This document shows, piece by piece, positions 26,188 to 35,492 of a stretch of DNA of 64,000 bases; within the stretch, counting starts at the first letter, position 1, and the number at the start of each line of letters is the position of its first letter. This stretch comes from Planctomycetaceae bacterium. Its GTDB lineage: Bacteria; Planctomycetota; Planctomycetia; Planctomycetales; Planctomycetaceae. The stretch spans positions 23,016 through 87,015 of the forward strand of contig JAKFUG010000055.1 of the NCBI GenBank assembly GCA_021732785.1. Direction: 5' to 3'. Made by a program: the position numbers and the translations under genes. The notes beneath the pieces were generated by a model. It did no database searches and was not told where the DNA came from. It saw nothing but the letters and a program-made list of their open reading frames with translations.

Positions 26188-27342
26188 TCATGCCGCGATG
26201 CCCGACACGGTTTCCACCGGCGATGATACCGCATCAGTACGTTCACCAGAGCCGGCATTCGATGACGGCGAACGCAACAAACTGCCGACGATTCCCAGCA
26301 GCAACAAACTCCCCACGAGATTGCTGCCGCCAGCGCTGAGCAACGGATGCGAAATCCCCTTCGGCGGCACCATTGCAGTCACCACGGCGACATTCATCAG
26401 GGCCTGTACCACAAACATCGTCAACAACGTAAAGCCGGTACGAAACGCGAACGAGCGGAAATCGAGCGCCGACAGCAGACGGACACCGGAGAGATACAGT
26501 CCACTCCATACGGCGAGCAAGCCCAATGTGCCCACGAGGCCGAGTTCCTCCCCCATCACCGCGAAGACAAAATCGGTGTTCGCTTCGGGAAGAAAGCTGA
26601 GTTTCTGAAAGCCTTTTCCCAAGCCTTCACCCCACAGACCGCCGGCTCCCAGTGAGACGAGCGATTGCCGGATTTGATACGGCGCGGCGTCGAGATCGCT
26701 CCATGTTTCTAGGAAACCAACGATGCGGCGTTGTTGATACGGTTTCAGGAAGAGGAAACCGAGCCCCATCGGAAAGACGAGCAGTAGCCCCGCTGCGAAA
26801 TGCCGCAGCGGCCAACCGCTCACCCACAGGGCGACAACGGTTCCCAGCACGATAAACGCCGCAGTACCGAGATCGGGTTCGATGAGCACCAGCGGTGCCG
26901 CGATGAACATGGGCGATAACACCCACAGCAATTGACGCCAATTCCGTGGCTCATCGCGCACGGATCGCGAGAGCAGCCAGCACGTCATCATCGGCACAAC
27001 AATCTTGGCGATCTCTGAGGGCTGCACCGACACCCCGGCGATGCGAATCCACCGATGCGCCCCTTTCACCTTCGTGCCGAGTCCGGGAATCAGCACGGCG
27101 ATCAACAGCAAGACCGTCAGCCCGAACCAGACCGGTGCCGTCATGCGCCAGAATTTTTCCGACCGCGTGAACGCCACGGTCGCCAGCGCAATTCCCACCG
27201 CCGCCGCCGCGAGATGCCGCCGCAGATGCACCCACTCAAACTCCGTGGGCCGCGACGTGATGCTGGAACTGTAGACCATGAGCAGCCCCAGCCCCAGCAA
27301 CACCCCCACCAGCGCCAAAAACACCTTCCGCGGCAGGTCCAC
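26188..27342 (-). CDS. ftsW: FtsW/RodA/SpoVE-family septal peptidoglycan polymerase
   Basis: Integral membrane protein of 384 residues with about ten hydrophobic segments. SEDS signatures are present: GLGTKVKGAHRWI and QPSEIAK, LIEPDLGTA, the loop EANTDFVFAVMGEELG, and the late PPKGISHPLLSAGGSNLV. FtsW polymerises lipid II at the division site with a partner PBP. The start is GTG at 27342 with GGAG 8 bases upstream. It precedes murG by about 140 bases containing the hairpin at 26089-26150. Finding peptidoglycan synthesis genes here is compatible with a planctomycete possessing a cell wall. The C-terminal tail is low complexity. Confidence 0.93.
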   Translation of the reverse strand: MDLPRKVFLALVGVLLGLGLLMVYSSSITSRPTEFEWVHLRRHLAAAAVGIALATVAFTRSEKFWRMTAPVWFGLTVLLLIAVLIPGLGTKVKGAHRWIRIAGVSVQPSEIAKIVVPMMTCWLLSRSVRDEPRNWRQLLWVLSPMFIAAPLVLIEPDLGTAAFIVLGTVVALWVSGWPLRHFAAGLLLVFPMGLGFLFLKPYQQRRIVGFLETWSDLDAAPYQIRQSLVSLGAGGLWGEGLGKGFQKLSFLPEANTDFVFAVMGEELGLVGTLGLLAVWSGLYLSGVRLLSALDFRSFAFRTGFTLLTMFVVQALMNVAVVTAMVPPKGISHPLLSAGGSNLVGSLLLLGIVGSLLRSPSSNAGSGERTDAVSSPVETVSGIAA

Positions 27343-27512
27343 GGGCAGACGCTCCAGAATCGGTAAATAACGATAACAATTCAGGTTCGTCGGTGTAACG
27401 GGGCGGCGGCTTCAGTCAATTTCAAACTTGAGACGGAATCGAGGCTGAGTAGTGGTGGCCAGATTGTCTATGAGGGTGCTTTGCGAATTCCGGAAGACTT
27501 TAATCCCAGACT

Positions 27513-28202
27513 CTAAAGGTCAAACAGGCGGCGTATCCACCGAATGAACGAGTTGGCAGGTTCCAGTTGAAAATCGAACTTGCCGGCACTCATGGCCTGA
27601 CCGTAAGTCATCGCCGGTTCTTCTTGCCACGCCAGCCAGCAGGCCAATTCGGCTTTGGAACGATGTGCTTCGGGAAACTCAGCGGCATGTTTTGTGCGTG
27701 CCTGACTTGTGGCATGGCGAGCGTGAATGAACAACGCATTTGCAGGACTTGTTAGTGAACACAAGAACTCTTCAATGGCCCCAACGGCCTGGTTATTTGG
27801 CATGATCCAGACGCCGATACGCGGCCCGTTGGATGAAATCTGTCCGACAAATCCATCCGACTTCAATTCCAGTGGATCAACAACGCCAAGATTCTGAAAT
27901 CGATAAGAAATGGCTTGCCATGTTGGGGTGCATCCCGGTGGATCGCCCGACAGACTTCCATCATTCTGAAGATAGCCATCGGCATCAAGGACATAACCGA
28001 TGGCAGTCCGCCCGGATTCTTTCCATCGCTCGGGCATGTCATCGAGCAGGCTTTGCTTTCCCTGCAAGGCTTTGATGCTGAGGGGCGAAGTTTGATCGTC
28101 TAAACCAGTAACAAAAACACCACTCTTGAGAAGCAAATGCAGGATGGCATGATAGTCGTTCGGCCCCTCGACAACCAATTGTTTCGCGGGTGGTGCGGCC
28201 AT
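27513..28202 (-). CDS. TOPRIM-like protein (DUF3226/DUF4435-type), partner of an AAA ATPase
   Basis: A 229-residue protein with three TOPRIM-like motifs in the expected order: VVEGPNDYHA with glutamate E12 (motif 1), YVLDADGYL with D73 and D75 (DxD), and VWIMPNNQAVGAIEEFL, the late acidic pair. These are the residues that bind metal in TOPRIM nucleases/topoisomerases. Its ATG overlaps the TGA of the upstream AAA gene (TGATG), so translation is coupled. The C-terminal half is helical. The pair resembles the split AAA and TOPRIM layout of PARIS and of OLD-family nucleases. A role in phage defence is my inference. Confidence 0.75.
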   Translation of the reverse strand: MAAPPAKQLVVEGPNDYHAILHLLLKSGVFVTGLDDQTSPLSIKALQGKQSLLDDMPERWKESGRTAIGYVLDADGYLQNDGSLSGDPPGCTPTWQAISYRFQNLGVVDPLELKSDGFVGQISSNGPRIGVWIMPNNQAVGAIEEFLCSLTSPANALFIHARHATSQARTKHAAEFPEAHRSKAELACWLAWQEEPAMTYGQAMSAGKFDFQLEPANSFIRWIRRLFDL

Positions 28203-29254
28203 CAACGCACCTCGATTTCGTGATTCACGATCACGGACAGTGCGTCGCCTCCAAAGTGGACAGCCTCTTCGAAACGACGATCAATCCGAAAGATCGCCAC
28301 TTCGTCAGCGAGTGCAGGTTCGTTCTCGACGGCTTCGGCCAACGCCCGGATGCAATCGAGACTATGAGTCGTCGCGAACACCTGCACGTCCAGTTCAGCC
28401 GCCGTTTTCAAGACCATCCGCCACATGTCTGACAACCGCAAATAGTGGAGGCCAGTGTCGATTTCGTCGATCAACAGGCACCCATTTCTGATTGAAGCAA
28501 TTGCAATTGCGATCGACAGGAGTGACGACGTTCCAGCTCCATACCGCGCTAACGTATCACGCTCACCGTTGATCTCAATCAGGACGTCTCGGCGATGCTC
28601 GGTTGCTGGAGAAAAAACGATTCCAGTAATGCCTTCGTGCAACACTCGCATGACTTGAATGGCGATGTGTTCCCTGCTTGATTTCAACAATGCTTGCCAA
28701 AGCCCGCTAAGGTCGTAAGAAGTCAAACCCCCTGCCGGGACGAATACGAACATGGGGGTGCTTTCTTGCCCTTGAGGAGTCCATCGCATTCCACTGATCC
28801 AAGGACCAACGAGCCGACCGTGTCCATCCATCCGTATCGAGGACGAAGTTGAGCCATTGAGCGTAAAGACCAGTTCAGCAGGTTCTGAAGCTGTCGGGGC
28901 TTGAACACGGATTTTCAGGTTTCGATGATCGTTACCAGAACTAAAAAAATGGATTGGAGTAAGCTCATCATAATCTTGTGCAACTTCACCGAAGTGGAAT
29001 AGTGATCGACCATCATAAACAGTGTGGTATGCTGGTCCACCGGGGATCGGGATCGATTCAATATCCTCACGTAATTCAAGCGTCCGAAGCAGTGCTCCCA
29101 TGTCTCCTTCTGAGGCTAACAGTGCCACCGCTTCCAGCACGCTCGTTTTGCCGCAGTTGTTGTCGCCCACGAGAAGATTGACGCGGGCGAGGTTCGAGAG
29201 CTTGTACTTCGCGAAGCTGCGGTAGTTTTCGATGGTCAGATCGTGGAGCAGCAC
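28202..29254 (-). CDS. AAA ATPase of the RecF/OLD-like type
   Basis: A 350-residue ATPase. N-terminal ENYRSFAKYKLSNLARVNLLVGDNNCGKT (written in parts) has the Walker A GDNNCGKT at 30-37. C-terminal segments: GAGTSSLLSIAIAIASIRNGCLLIDEIDTGLHYL, with Walker B IDE, and VFATTHSLDCI with the switch histidine. This is the ABC/SMC-like fold of OLD, RecF and AriA proteins. The GTG at 29254 was chosen because upstream codons are unsupported and GCAGGA precedes it. It overlaps the TOPRIM gene by one base. The pair is slightly AT-richer than the surrounding cell-wall and housekeeping genes. Confidence 0.82.
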   Translation of the reverse strand: MLLHDLTIENYRSFAKYKLSNLARVNLLVGDNNCGKTSVLEAVALLASEGDMGALLRTLELREDIESIPIPGGPAYHTVYDGRSLFHFGEVAQDYDELTPIHFFSSGNDHRNLKIRVQAPTASEPAELVFTLNGSTSSSIRMDGHGRLVGPWISGMRWTPQGQESTPMFVFVPAGGLTSYDLSGLWQALLKSSREHIAIQVMRVLHEGITGIVFSPATEHRRDVLIEINGERDTLARYGAGTSSLLSIAIAIASIRNGCLLIDEIDTGLHYLRLSDMWRMVLKTAAELDVQVFATTHSLDCIRALAEAVENEPALADEVAIFRIDRRFEEAVHFGGDALSVIVNHEIEVR

Positions 29255-29450
29255 GGCGGCGGTCCTGCCGGGGGATGCGGATTGTCTGAGATCAGTATCG
29301 ACCAGATCGCCGCGGTTGTCTACCGGCAGCGTACGGCGACATCCGATCGATCCCTGCGATGACACCGAACCGGCGGCAAGGTTCAAGGTGCTGAATTTGC
29401 CACGAAGCCACGCCGTGGAGGGACTCGCGGACTCGTTCCACCCTACATGC

Positions 29451-30977
29451 TTACATCACCGAGAAATAATTCTGCACGGCGAAGTCGAAGGCTTCGGCGG
29501 ACATGCGTTTGGGGATGATGCGATAGCTGCAGTAGTTGCGGACTTGCAGCAACAGGTCGCGCGGCTGGCACGAGCGGAACGGGCGATTGACGGCCTTGTA
29601 ATGATTTTCGATGAGATGGTCGACCGGGGCTTCTTCGTACTGGAAGCCGAGTCGCGGGGCGATGCGGCGCATCATCTCGCGGAACTGTTCTTCCGTGGGA
29701 TCGGGCACCTGGATTTTGTACGGGATGCGGCGCAGAAAGGCTCCGTCCACCAAGTCACGCGGTTCGAGGTTCGTCGAGAAGATGATCAGTTGATCGAACG
29801 GTACCTGAATCTTCTTGCCGCTCGGCATGTTCAGGAAGTCGTATCGTTTTTCGAGGGGCACGATCCAGCGATTGAGCAGTTCGGTCACGGGCATGCGCTG
29901 GCGGCCGAAATCGTCGATGACGAGCGTGCCGCAGTTGCTTTTGAGTTGCAGCGGGGCTTCGCAGATGCGGGTTTGGGTGTTGAGCGTGATTTCGAGCTGC
30001 GACATCGTCAGTTCACCGCCGACGATGAGCGTCGGGCGCACGATTTGAATCCAGCGCGGGTCGATGTTGCTGAGATCGAACAATCCAGATTCCGCCGACA
30101 CGGCGACTTCTTCATGCAGACCGGGGTCGTACAGACGAATGATTTCGCCGTCGATGCCGAGCGTGCGCGGAATCCAGATCGTTGAGCCGAAGCAGCGGGT
30201 GATTCGTTCGGCGATGCTGGTCTTGCCGTTGCCCGGTTCGCCGAAGAGAAACATCCCGCGGCCGGAGTTGATTGCCGGGCCGAGACGATCGAGCATTTCA
30301 TCGCTGACGAGAATGTCGGCGAAGGCTTCTTCGAGATCGGCCCGTGTGGCCGGGACGCCGCCGATAGTTTGCGCTTCCATCGCTTTCAGATAATCGCGCA
30401 GGCAGACGGGAGCGGCTCCGAAGTAGGTGCATTCCTCGACGTACCGCCGGGCCCGTTCGCGGCCGAGGTCGGTGATGGTATAGATATAGTCGCCCATTTC
30501 CGCCGAGCCGACGTATCCCACGAGCTGATCGCGTTTCATCGTTTTCAGCAGCGGATCAATCAGCCCGAACGGCAATTTGATCTGGGCCGCAATCTGTCGC
30601 CCGGCGTTCGAGCCTTTCGACAGGAGATACTTCAGCATCAACCGTTCGACTTCGTCGGCGGTCAATCCGGACGTTTCCAGCGTGGTCGGGCATTCGGGAT
30701 AAAAGACATCGTCTTCGACGACCGGCTTTTTGCCGAGCAGCGATTCAACGCGATGAAATAGTTCCGACAGGCGTGACTCGGGCGACGACGGCTTCGGCAC
30801 AACCGCTGAGTGTGCGATGGAAGACGATGCACTTTTTGGCGGTGGCGCATCGTCTTCGATCTCGGCATCGAGATCGGAGAAATCGAGATCGAAATCCGGC
30901 AAGCCTATCGCGGCTGCCGACGAGGACGCGGAAGGCGATCTTCCGTCGTTTCGGCCGGAAGCGGCGTGACCGGGCAT
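29451..30977 (-). CDS. Planctomycete AAA ATPase with N-terminal winged-helix region
   Basis: A 508-residue protein. The first 70 residues are low complexity, acidic and serine-rich. Then a winged-helix-like region (about 95-180, [25 protein letters not shown]) precedes the AAA domain: [17 protein letters not shown] (Walker A), [10 protein letters not shown] (Walker B), [23 protein letters not shown] (sensor and arginine finger RR). I recall this family as widespread and single-copy in planctomycetes, sometimes near secretion genes, but its function is unknown to me. GAGGAATCCCG precedes the ATG. No operon partner downstream for nearly 200 bases. Confidence 0.85.
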   Translation of the reverse strand: MPGHAASGRNDGRSPSASSSAAAIGLPDFDLDFSDLDAEIEDDAPPPKSASSSIAHSAVVPKPSSPESRLSELFHRVESLLGKKPVVEDDVFYPECPTTLETSGLTADEVERLMLKYLLSKGSNAGRQIAAQIKLPFGLIDPLLKTMKRDQLVGYVGSAEMGDYIYTITDLGRERARRYVEECTYFGAAPVCLRDYLKAMEAQTIGGVPATRADLEEAFADILVSDEMLDRLGPAINSGRGMFLFGEPGNGKTSIAERITRCFGSTIWIPRTLGIDGEIIRLYDPGLHEEVAVSAESGLFDLSNIDPRWIQIVRPTLIVGGELTMSQLEITLNTQTRICEAPLQLKSNCGTLVIDDFGRQRMPVTELLNRWIVPLEKRYDFLNMPSGKKIQVPFDQLIIFSTNLEPRDLVDGAFLRRIPYKIQVPDPTEEQFREMMRRIAPRLGFQYEEAPVDHLIENHYKAVNRPFRSCQPRDLLLQVRNYCSYRIIPKRMSAEAFDFAVQNYFSVM

Positions 30978-31184
30978 CGGGATTCCTCACAACGGGGATG
31001 GTGACTTCCTGGGGTATGGCAACACTAGGTCACGAATGGAACGAAGTCAAAACCCGCTCGCGGTTGGTGTCGGCACTTGCCGGATGATCAGCAGAATCGC
31101 TACATCTGGGGCAGGTTTCGACTGCGGCGAGAGAACAAAGCGACATCGTCACCCACTGAGTGGACTTCATTAGCGGAGAACAGA

Positions 31185-31958
31185 ATGACGGGGAGGTTTG
31201 CAGGGCGGGTGGCGATCATCACCGGCGGCGGGAAGGGAATCGGCGCGGGGTGTGCAACGGTCTTCTGTCAGGAAGGGGGCCGGGTGGCGATTCTCGATCG
31301 CGATGTTTTGGCCGGAGAACTGACGGCGGAACGGCTGACCGCTGCGGGACCCGGAATGGCGGTCAGTTTCCCGTGCGACATCTGCGATTCGGAGACGTTT
31401 TGCCGGATCATTGACGACGTCGCCGTGCGCTGGGGACGCATTGATTGCCTGATCAACAACGCGGGCATTCACCCCCCGGCGACAACAATTGATGACACGA
31501 GTCTCGAGATGGTCGAGCAAGTGATGCGAGTCAACTACCTCAGCACGTTCGCCGGGGCGAAGTTCGCAGTGCCGCATCTGCGGAAGACAAAGGGAACGAT
31601 CGTCAACATTTCCTCGATGACGGCGGTGTTGGGACAGGACCGGTCGAGTGCCTATGCGTCTTCAAAAGCCGCGCAGGTGGGACTGACGAAGTCGCTGGCG
31701 ATAGAACTGGGACCGCAGGGCATCCGCGTGAATGCGATCCTGCCGAGCAACATCGACACGCCTTTAATGCACGAATGGGCGGCAACGCTGGACGATCCGC
31801 AATCGGCACTGGCCCGCGTCGCAGCACTCCAAGTCTTCGGTAGGATGGGCACGCCGGAAGAAATCGGCCGGATTGCCTTATTCCTTGCGACCGAAGATTC
31901 CAGCTTCATCACGGGGCAGGCGATTGAAGCCGAAGGGGGCGCAAGTCTCGATTATTGA
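31185..31958 (+). CDS. Classical short-chain dehydrogenase/reductase
   Basis: 257 residues, the usual size. It carries the cofactor motif TGGGKGIGAG near residue 12, NNAGIH, the catalytic serine in NISSMTA, and YASSKAA giving YxxxK. The C-terminus LATEDSSFITGQAIEAEGGASLDY is the SDR family end, in which the substrate pocket varies, so substrate is not predicted. The Met at 31185 has a GGAG 7 bases upstream; an earlier in-frame start would add 36 unsupported residues. It stands alone, followed by the CPXCG gene 115 bases downstream. Confidence 0.9.
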   Translation: MTGRFAGRVAIITGGGKGIGAGCATVFCQEGGRVAILDRDVLAGELTAERLTAAGPGMAVSFPCDICDSETFCRIIDDVAVRWGRIDCLINNAGIHPPATTIDDTSLEMVEQVMRVNYLSTFAGAKFAVPHLRKTKGTIVNISSMTAVLGQDRSSAYASSKAAQVGLTKSLAIELGPQGIRVNAILPSNIDTPLMHEWAATLDDPQSALARVAALQVFGRMGTPEEIGRIALFLATEDSSFITGQAIEAEGGASLDY

Positions 31959-32073
31959 TTTCACGTCGCTTGCGCTTAGCGGGTGCCCAGATTCGCGTCC
32001 TCACAAAAGTCCTTGAATTGCGTACAATGTCAAAGAGATTCCGACACTCGCGGCTTTACGAAGGAGCGCTCCC

Positions 32074-32283
32074 ATGAAACGCCGTCGTGCGACAAAATCC
32101 CTCGAAGAAGGCAGCTACATCTGCGACTCCTGCGGGGAGGAAATCGTCGTCCCGCTCGATCGCACCGAGGGACTTTCACAGGAATACGTCGAAGACTGCC
32201 CGATCTGTTGCCACCCGCTGGTGATCCACGTCGAATTCGATGAAGAAGGCAGCGACCCCCGCGTGTGGGCCGAAGCGGAGTGA
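32074..32283 (+). CDS. CPXCG motif-containing cysteine-rich protein
   Basis: A 69-residue protein with two zinc-ribbon knuckles: CDSCGEE and CPICCHPL, which match the cysteine-rich CPXCG family of small bacterial zinc-binding proteins. The N-terminus is basic and the C-terminus acidic. aaggag precedes the ATG by 8 bases. Family members are found in many bacteria; the role is not established. It lies between the SDR gene and convergent hflX. Confidence 0.88.
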   Translation: MKRRRATKSLEEGSYICDSCGEEIVVPLDRTEGLSQEYVEDCPICCHPLVIHVEFDEEGSDPRVWAEAE

Positions 32284-32333
32284 CGAATCCCGCTTGCGCT
32301 TTGCGGACGCCCAAGCCCACGTTCTCTCTTCCA

Positions 32334-33647
32334 TCACTCCCGCGGCGGCACAATCGCTCCGTTCAGCAACCGCACGTTTGTGTCCGCGCCGTTGAGCCGC
32401 CAGACTTGCTTGCGGGGGACGCGGCAGGTGATCGTCACGCGGTTTTCGTGGTATTCGCGGTTCGAGATTTCCGCATGCTCGGCGAGATAGGCGAAGAGCT
32501 TGCCGTTGCCGGCGGAAGTTTCGATTTCCGCTTCCACAAAGCCTTCCGCGAGTTGCTCCGCCACGAGGGCAGACAGGCGATCGATCCCCTGTCCCGTCAC
32601 CGAGCTGACTGAGGCCGCATGGGCATACTTCGCTCGCAGGACGTCAATGACTTCGCGATTTTCAACCTTGTCGACTTTGTTGAGCACCAGAATGTAATTG
32701 CGGATTTCGACGCCGATTTCCGCCAGCACTTGCTCGACCGTTTCGACCTGTTGTTCCGCTTCGGGGTTGCTCGCGTCCACGACGTGCAGCAACACATCGG
32801 CCTGCCGGGCTTCTTCCAGCGTGGATTTGAACGACGCCACCAGCGAGTGCGGCAGATCGCGCACGAACCCGACGGTATCGCTGAGCAGCACTTCGCCCCA
32901 ACTGGGGATCGCCCATTTCCGAGTGCGGGTTTCGAGAGTCGCGAACAACTGATCGGCGATGTAGACGTCGGCTCCGGTCAGGGCCTTCATCAGTGTGCTC
33001 TTGCCGGCATTCGTGTAACCGACGAGCGATACCAGCGCGTGCGACTCGCGCTGGCTCACCATCCGTTCGCGGCGGACTTCCACCTCGGCGAGACGTTCCT
33101 TCAGTTCGGTGATGCGGAGATCGATGAGCCGGCGGTCGGTTTCGATTTGCTTTTCACCCGGACCACGACTGGCACCGATACCGCCGTCGATGCGCTCGAG
33201 GTGGGTCCACATCCGTTTGAGGCGAGTGCGGGTGTATTGCAGTTGCGCGAGTTCGACCTGCAGCTTCGATTCATGCGTCCGAGCATGCGTCGCAAAGATG
33301 TCGAGAATCAATTCGCTCCGGTCGACGATGATGCGGCCGGTCTGTTGCTCCAGATTTCGCCCCTGCGCCGGCGTGAGATTGTTGTCGAAGATGACCAGTT
33401 CGGCCCCGGTGGCTTCGCACAACTCTTTCAGCTCCGCGAGTTTCCCTTTCCCCAGGCAGGTGCCCGGATGGGGCCGCTCGCGGTTCTGCACGAGTTCGCC
33501 GAGCACCTTGACCCCGGCGGTTTTCACCAGCCCCTTCAATTCATCGAGGGCATGCTCTTTAGTCAGCTTGCGGTCGGGATCGGGAACCGACACCAGAATC
33601 GCCGTGCGATACTGAACTTTCAGTTCGTCACGAATGGGTTCACCCAA
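32334..33647 (-). CDS. hflX: Ribosome-associated GTPase HflX
   Basis: GTPase that splits stalled or vacant 70S ribosomes. The N-terminal nucleotide-binding-like domain is followed by a helical linker, then the G domain: G1 GYTNAGKST, G3 DTVGFVRDLP, G4 NKVD, and G5 SVTGQG, with the C-terminal domain after. Length about 437 is typical. The frame continues far upstream, but the DNA there is repeat (TGCAAA arm and a 31-bp palindrome), so I took the TTG at 33647 just before GEPIRDELKVQ. No ATG or strong RBS fits; the start is the least certain part. It is convergent with the CPXCG gene. Confidence 0.9.
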   Translation of the reverse strand: MGEPIRDELKVQYRTAILVSVPDPDRKLTKEHALDELKGLVKTAGVKVLGELVQNRERPHPGTCLGKGKLAELKELCEATGAELVIFDNNLTPAQGRNLEQQTGRIIVDRSELILDIFATHARTHESKLQVELAQLQYTRTRLKRMWTHLERIDGGIGASRGPGEKQIETDRRLIDLRITELKERLAEVEVRRERMVSQRESHALVSLVGYTNAGKSTLMKALTGADVYIADQLFATLETRTRKWAIPSWGEVLLSDTVGFVRDLPHSLVASFKSTLEEARQADVLLHVVDASNPEAEQQVETVEQVLAEIGVEIRNYILVLNKVDKVENREVIDVLRAKYAHAASVSSVTGQGIDRLSALVAEQLAEGFVEAEIETSAGNGKLFAYLAEHAEISNREYHENRVTITCRVPRKQVWRLNGADTNVRLLNGAIVPPRE

Positions 33648-33682
33648 GGATGGTCTCGCGCTGGAGGACGGATGCGAAAAGG

Positions 33683-33723
33683 CAGTGCAAAATGATAAGT
33701 GAAAAATGCAAAGTGCAAAATGG
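33683..33723. repeat. Single arm of the TGCAAA-type repeat
   Basis: A cagtgcaaaatgataagtg stretch continuing to gtgcaaaatggg, resembling one arm of the elements at 1601 and 4383 but with no complementary arm nearby. It sits just upstream of hflX and would be read as its 5' leader. Confidence 0.65.
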
Positions 33724-33745
33724 GAAGACGCGAAAAACATCACAA

Positions 33746-33821
33746 CGAGCCCGAAGCGCGAGCGCCGGGTTCCTTTGCTTCGGCGCAGGAAAAGGAACCC
33801 GGCGCTCGCGCTTCGGGCTCG
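33746..33821. repeat. 31-bp perfect palindrome upstream of hflX
   Basis: Arms 33746-33776 and 33791-33821 are perfect complements (each begins cgagcccgaagcgcgag or its complement) around a 14-base loop. A degenerate single arm occurs near 63271-63300. Confidence 0.85.
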
Positions 33822-33855
33822 TGATAGAGACGTTTTCAATCTTCAGGTTCGCGAA

Positions 33856-35052
33856 CTATTTCCCCACGACCGAAAATCGATGCACGGTCGTTTGCTTATA
33901 GACTTCACCCGGCTTGAGGACCGTTGTCGGAAACTCGGGTTGATTGGGTGAATCCGGGAAATGTTGCGCTTCGAGGCAGAGTGCCCCGTGCTTGACGGCG
34001 TTGCCGGTTTCGGGCGTCCCGGCCAGAAAGTTGCCGGTGTAGAACTGAATGCCCGGTTCTGTGGTAAGGATTTCCATGACGCGGCCGGATTGCGGCTCGA
34101 CCACTTTCGCGGCGGGACGCAACTCGCCGATCTTGCCGTTCACCACCCAGCAGTGATCGTACCCGCCGTTGCCGTTGACGGGTTCGGTGATCCGCTCGCC
34201 GATTTTGTGCGGCGTGATGAAATCCATGGGCGTCCCCGCCACCGCGGCGAGTTCTCCGATGGGAATGCCCGCTTCGTCCACCGGCAGGTATTTGTCGCAC
34301 ATCAGCGTCAATTCATTGTCGACAATCGTGGCTTGCTCGCCCCCGGCAAGATTCCAGTAACAGTGATTCGTGAGATTCAGAACGGTCGCCTTGTCGGTCG
34401 TCGCTTCGTAATCGATTTTCAATTCGTTGGCATCGTTCAGGGAGTACGTCACATGGACGGTCAATTGGCCGGGATAGTTTTCTTCGCCATCGGGGCTGAC
34501 GTAAGTGAACTTCACGCCGACGTGATCGGCAGACTCCACCTTTTCATGTTGCCAAACGCGCTTGTTGAAGCCGACCTTGCCGCCGTGGAGGTGGCTGGGA
34601 TCGTTGTTGGTGGCGAGTTGATAGGTTTCGCCGTCGAGCGTGAACTGGCCCTTGGCGATGCGGTTGGAATACCGGCCGCAGGTCCCGCCGAAGTACGGAG
34701 CATTCGCGAGGTAGCCATCGAGGTCATTGAATCCGAGCGTGACATTCGCCACCTTGCCGTTCTTGTCGGGCACGTTCACCGCGGTGACGGTCGCGCCGAG
34801 GTTGATCAGCCCGACGCGGACGCCGTTGCGGTTGGTCAGACTGTAGCTCACGACGTCATCCCCGTCGGGCGTCTTGCCGAAGGGTTCGGATTGAATGGTC
34901 AGCATGGATGTGTCCTCAGTGGCGGTTGCGGGAGCCAAATCGTCCGCGGCGGTTTTCGGAACCGGTTTTGTTGGTGTCGAGCCGCCGCAACCGGCAGCAA
35001 ACCCGATCACCGCGACGGTCAGTCCCCAACGAACAGAATCAACAAGCTTCAT
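33856..35052 (-). CDS. galM: Aldose 1-epimerase (mutarotase), exported lipoprotein form
   Basis: A 398-residue protein of the GalM family: GGTCGRYSNRIAKGQF, NDPSHLHGGKVGFNKRVW (catalytic histidine), LNLTNHCYWNLAG (second histidine) and LCLEAQHFPDSPNQPEF (catalytic glutamate). The N-terminus is a lipoprotein signal (VIGFAAGC, cysteine 22), so this copy acts outside the cytoplasm, interconverting sugar anomers released from polysaccharides. Strong gggaagag RBS precedes the ATG. It shares a small intergenic region with hflX's upstream palindrome. Confidence 0.93.
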   Translation of the reverse strand: MKLVDSVRWGLTVAVIGFAAGCGGSTPTKPVPKTAADDLAPATATEDTSMLTIQSEPFGKTPDGDDVVSYSLTNRNGVRVGLINLGATVTAVNVPDKNGKVANVTLGFNDLDGYLANAPYFGGTCGRYSNRIAKGQFTLDGETYQLATNNDPSHLHGGKVGFNKRVWQHEKVESADHVGVKFTYVSPDGEENYPGQLTVHVTYSLNDANELKIDYEATTDKATVLNLTNHCYWNLAGGEQATIVDNELTLMCDKYLPVDEAGIPIGELAAVAGTPMDFITPHKIGERITEPVNGNGGYDHCWVVNGKIGELRPAAKVVEPQSGRVMEILTTEPGIQFYTGNFLAGTPETGNAVKHGALCLEAQHFPDSPNQPEFPTTVLKPGEVYKQTTVHRFSVVGK

Positions 35053-35492
35053 GGTGCCTCTTCCCTGCCGAACGCGGCGATCAGAATGAAACGACTGGAT
35101 GGGACGTATCTTGCGGGGCGGGGTTGTCAGCGGTCAAGCGTCGGCGGTTCCGTGTGGTTCGTCGGCAGGAAGAGTACAAAATGAAAAATGGGGAAGACGA
35201 CCGATCCACGCTTGCCGCTTAGCGGAAAGAACCGCGTCCGCTTTGTGTCTTCTCTTCTTGATCGAGGTGTCGGCCGCCACGCGGTGGGATCGGCACGGGG
35301 CGCGAAACCGCACAGCGGAGGATGGAGGCGGGATGTCAATCGGGAAATTCAGAAGCGGCGAGGATTGCCGATTGGGACGGGGAATGCGGGCAAATCTCTG
35401 TTGCGTCTTGCCGCCGGGGTGGGCAAACTGAAATTGGTGAAGTTCATCCAACGTTCATCTCCGCGGGGACGTAAGAACCAGCGGAGCACTTC
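35053..35492. other. Intergenic region between divergent epimerase and ECF sigma genes
   Basis: No gene is supported. A short acgcttgccgcttagcgg motif (about 35207) and an acaaaatgaaaaatgg stretch (about 35177) echo the repeat families elsewhere. The promoter of the ECF gene should be here; no clear ECF-type promoter was recognised. Confidence 0.5.

Noticed and set aside
32619..33695. 358-codon plus-strand reading frame opposite hflX
   Set aside because: Shadow of hflX G-domain codons; hflX has all GTPase motifs on the other strand.
33961..35184. 407-codon plus-strand reading frame opposite the aldose epimerase
   Set aside because: Shadow; the minus-strand protein has the complete catalytic motif set and lipobox.
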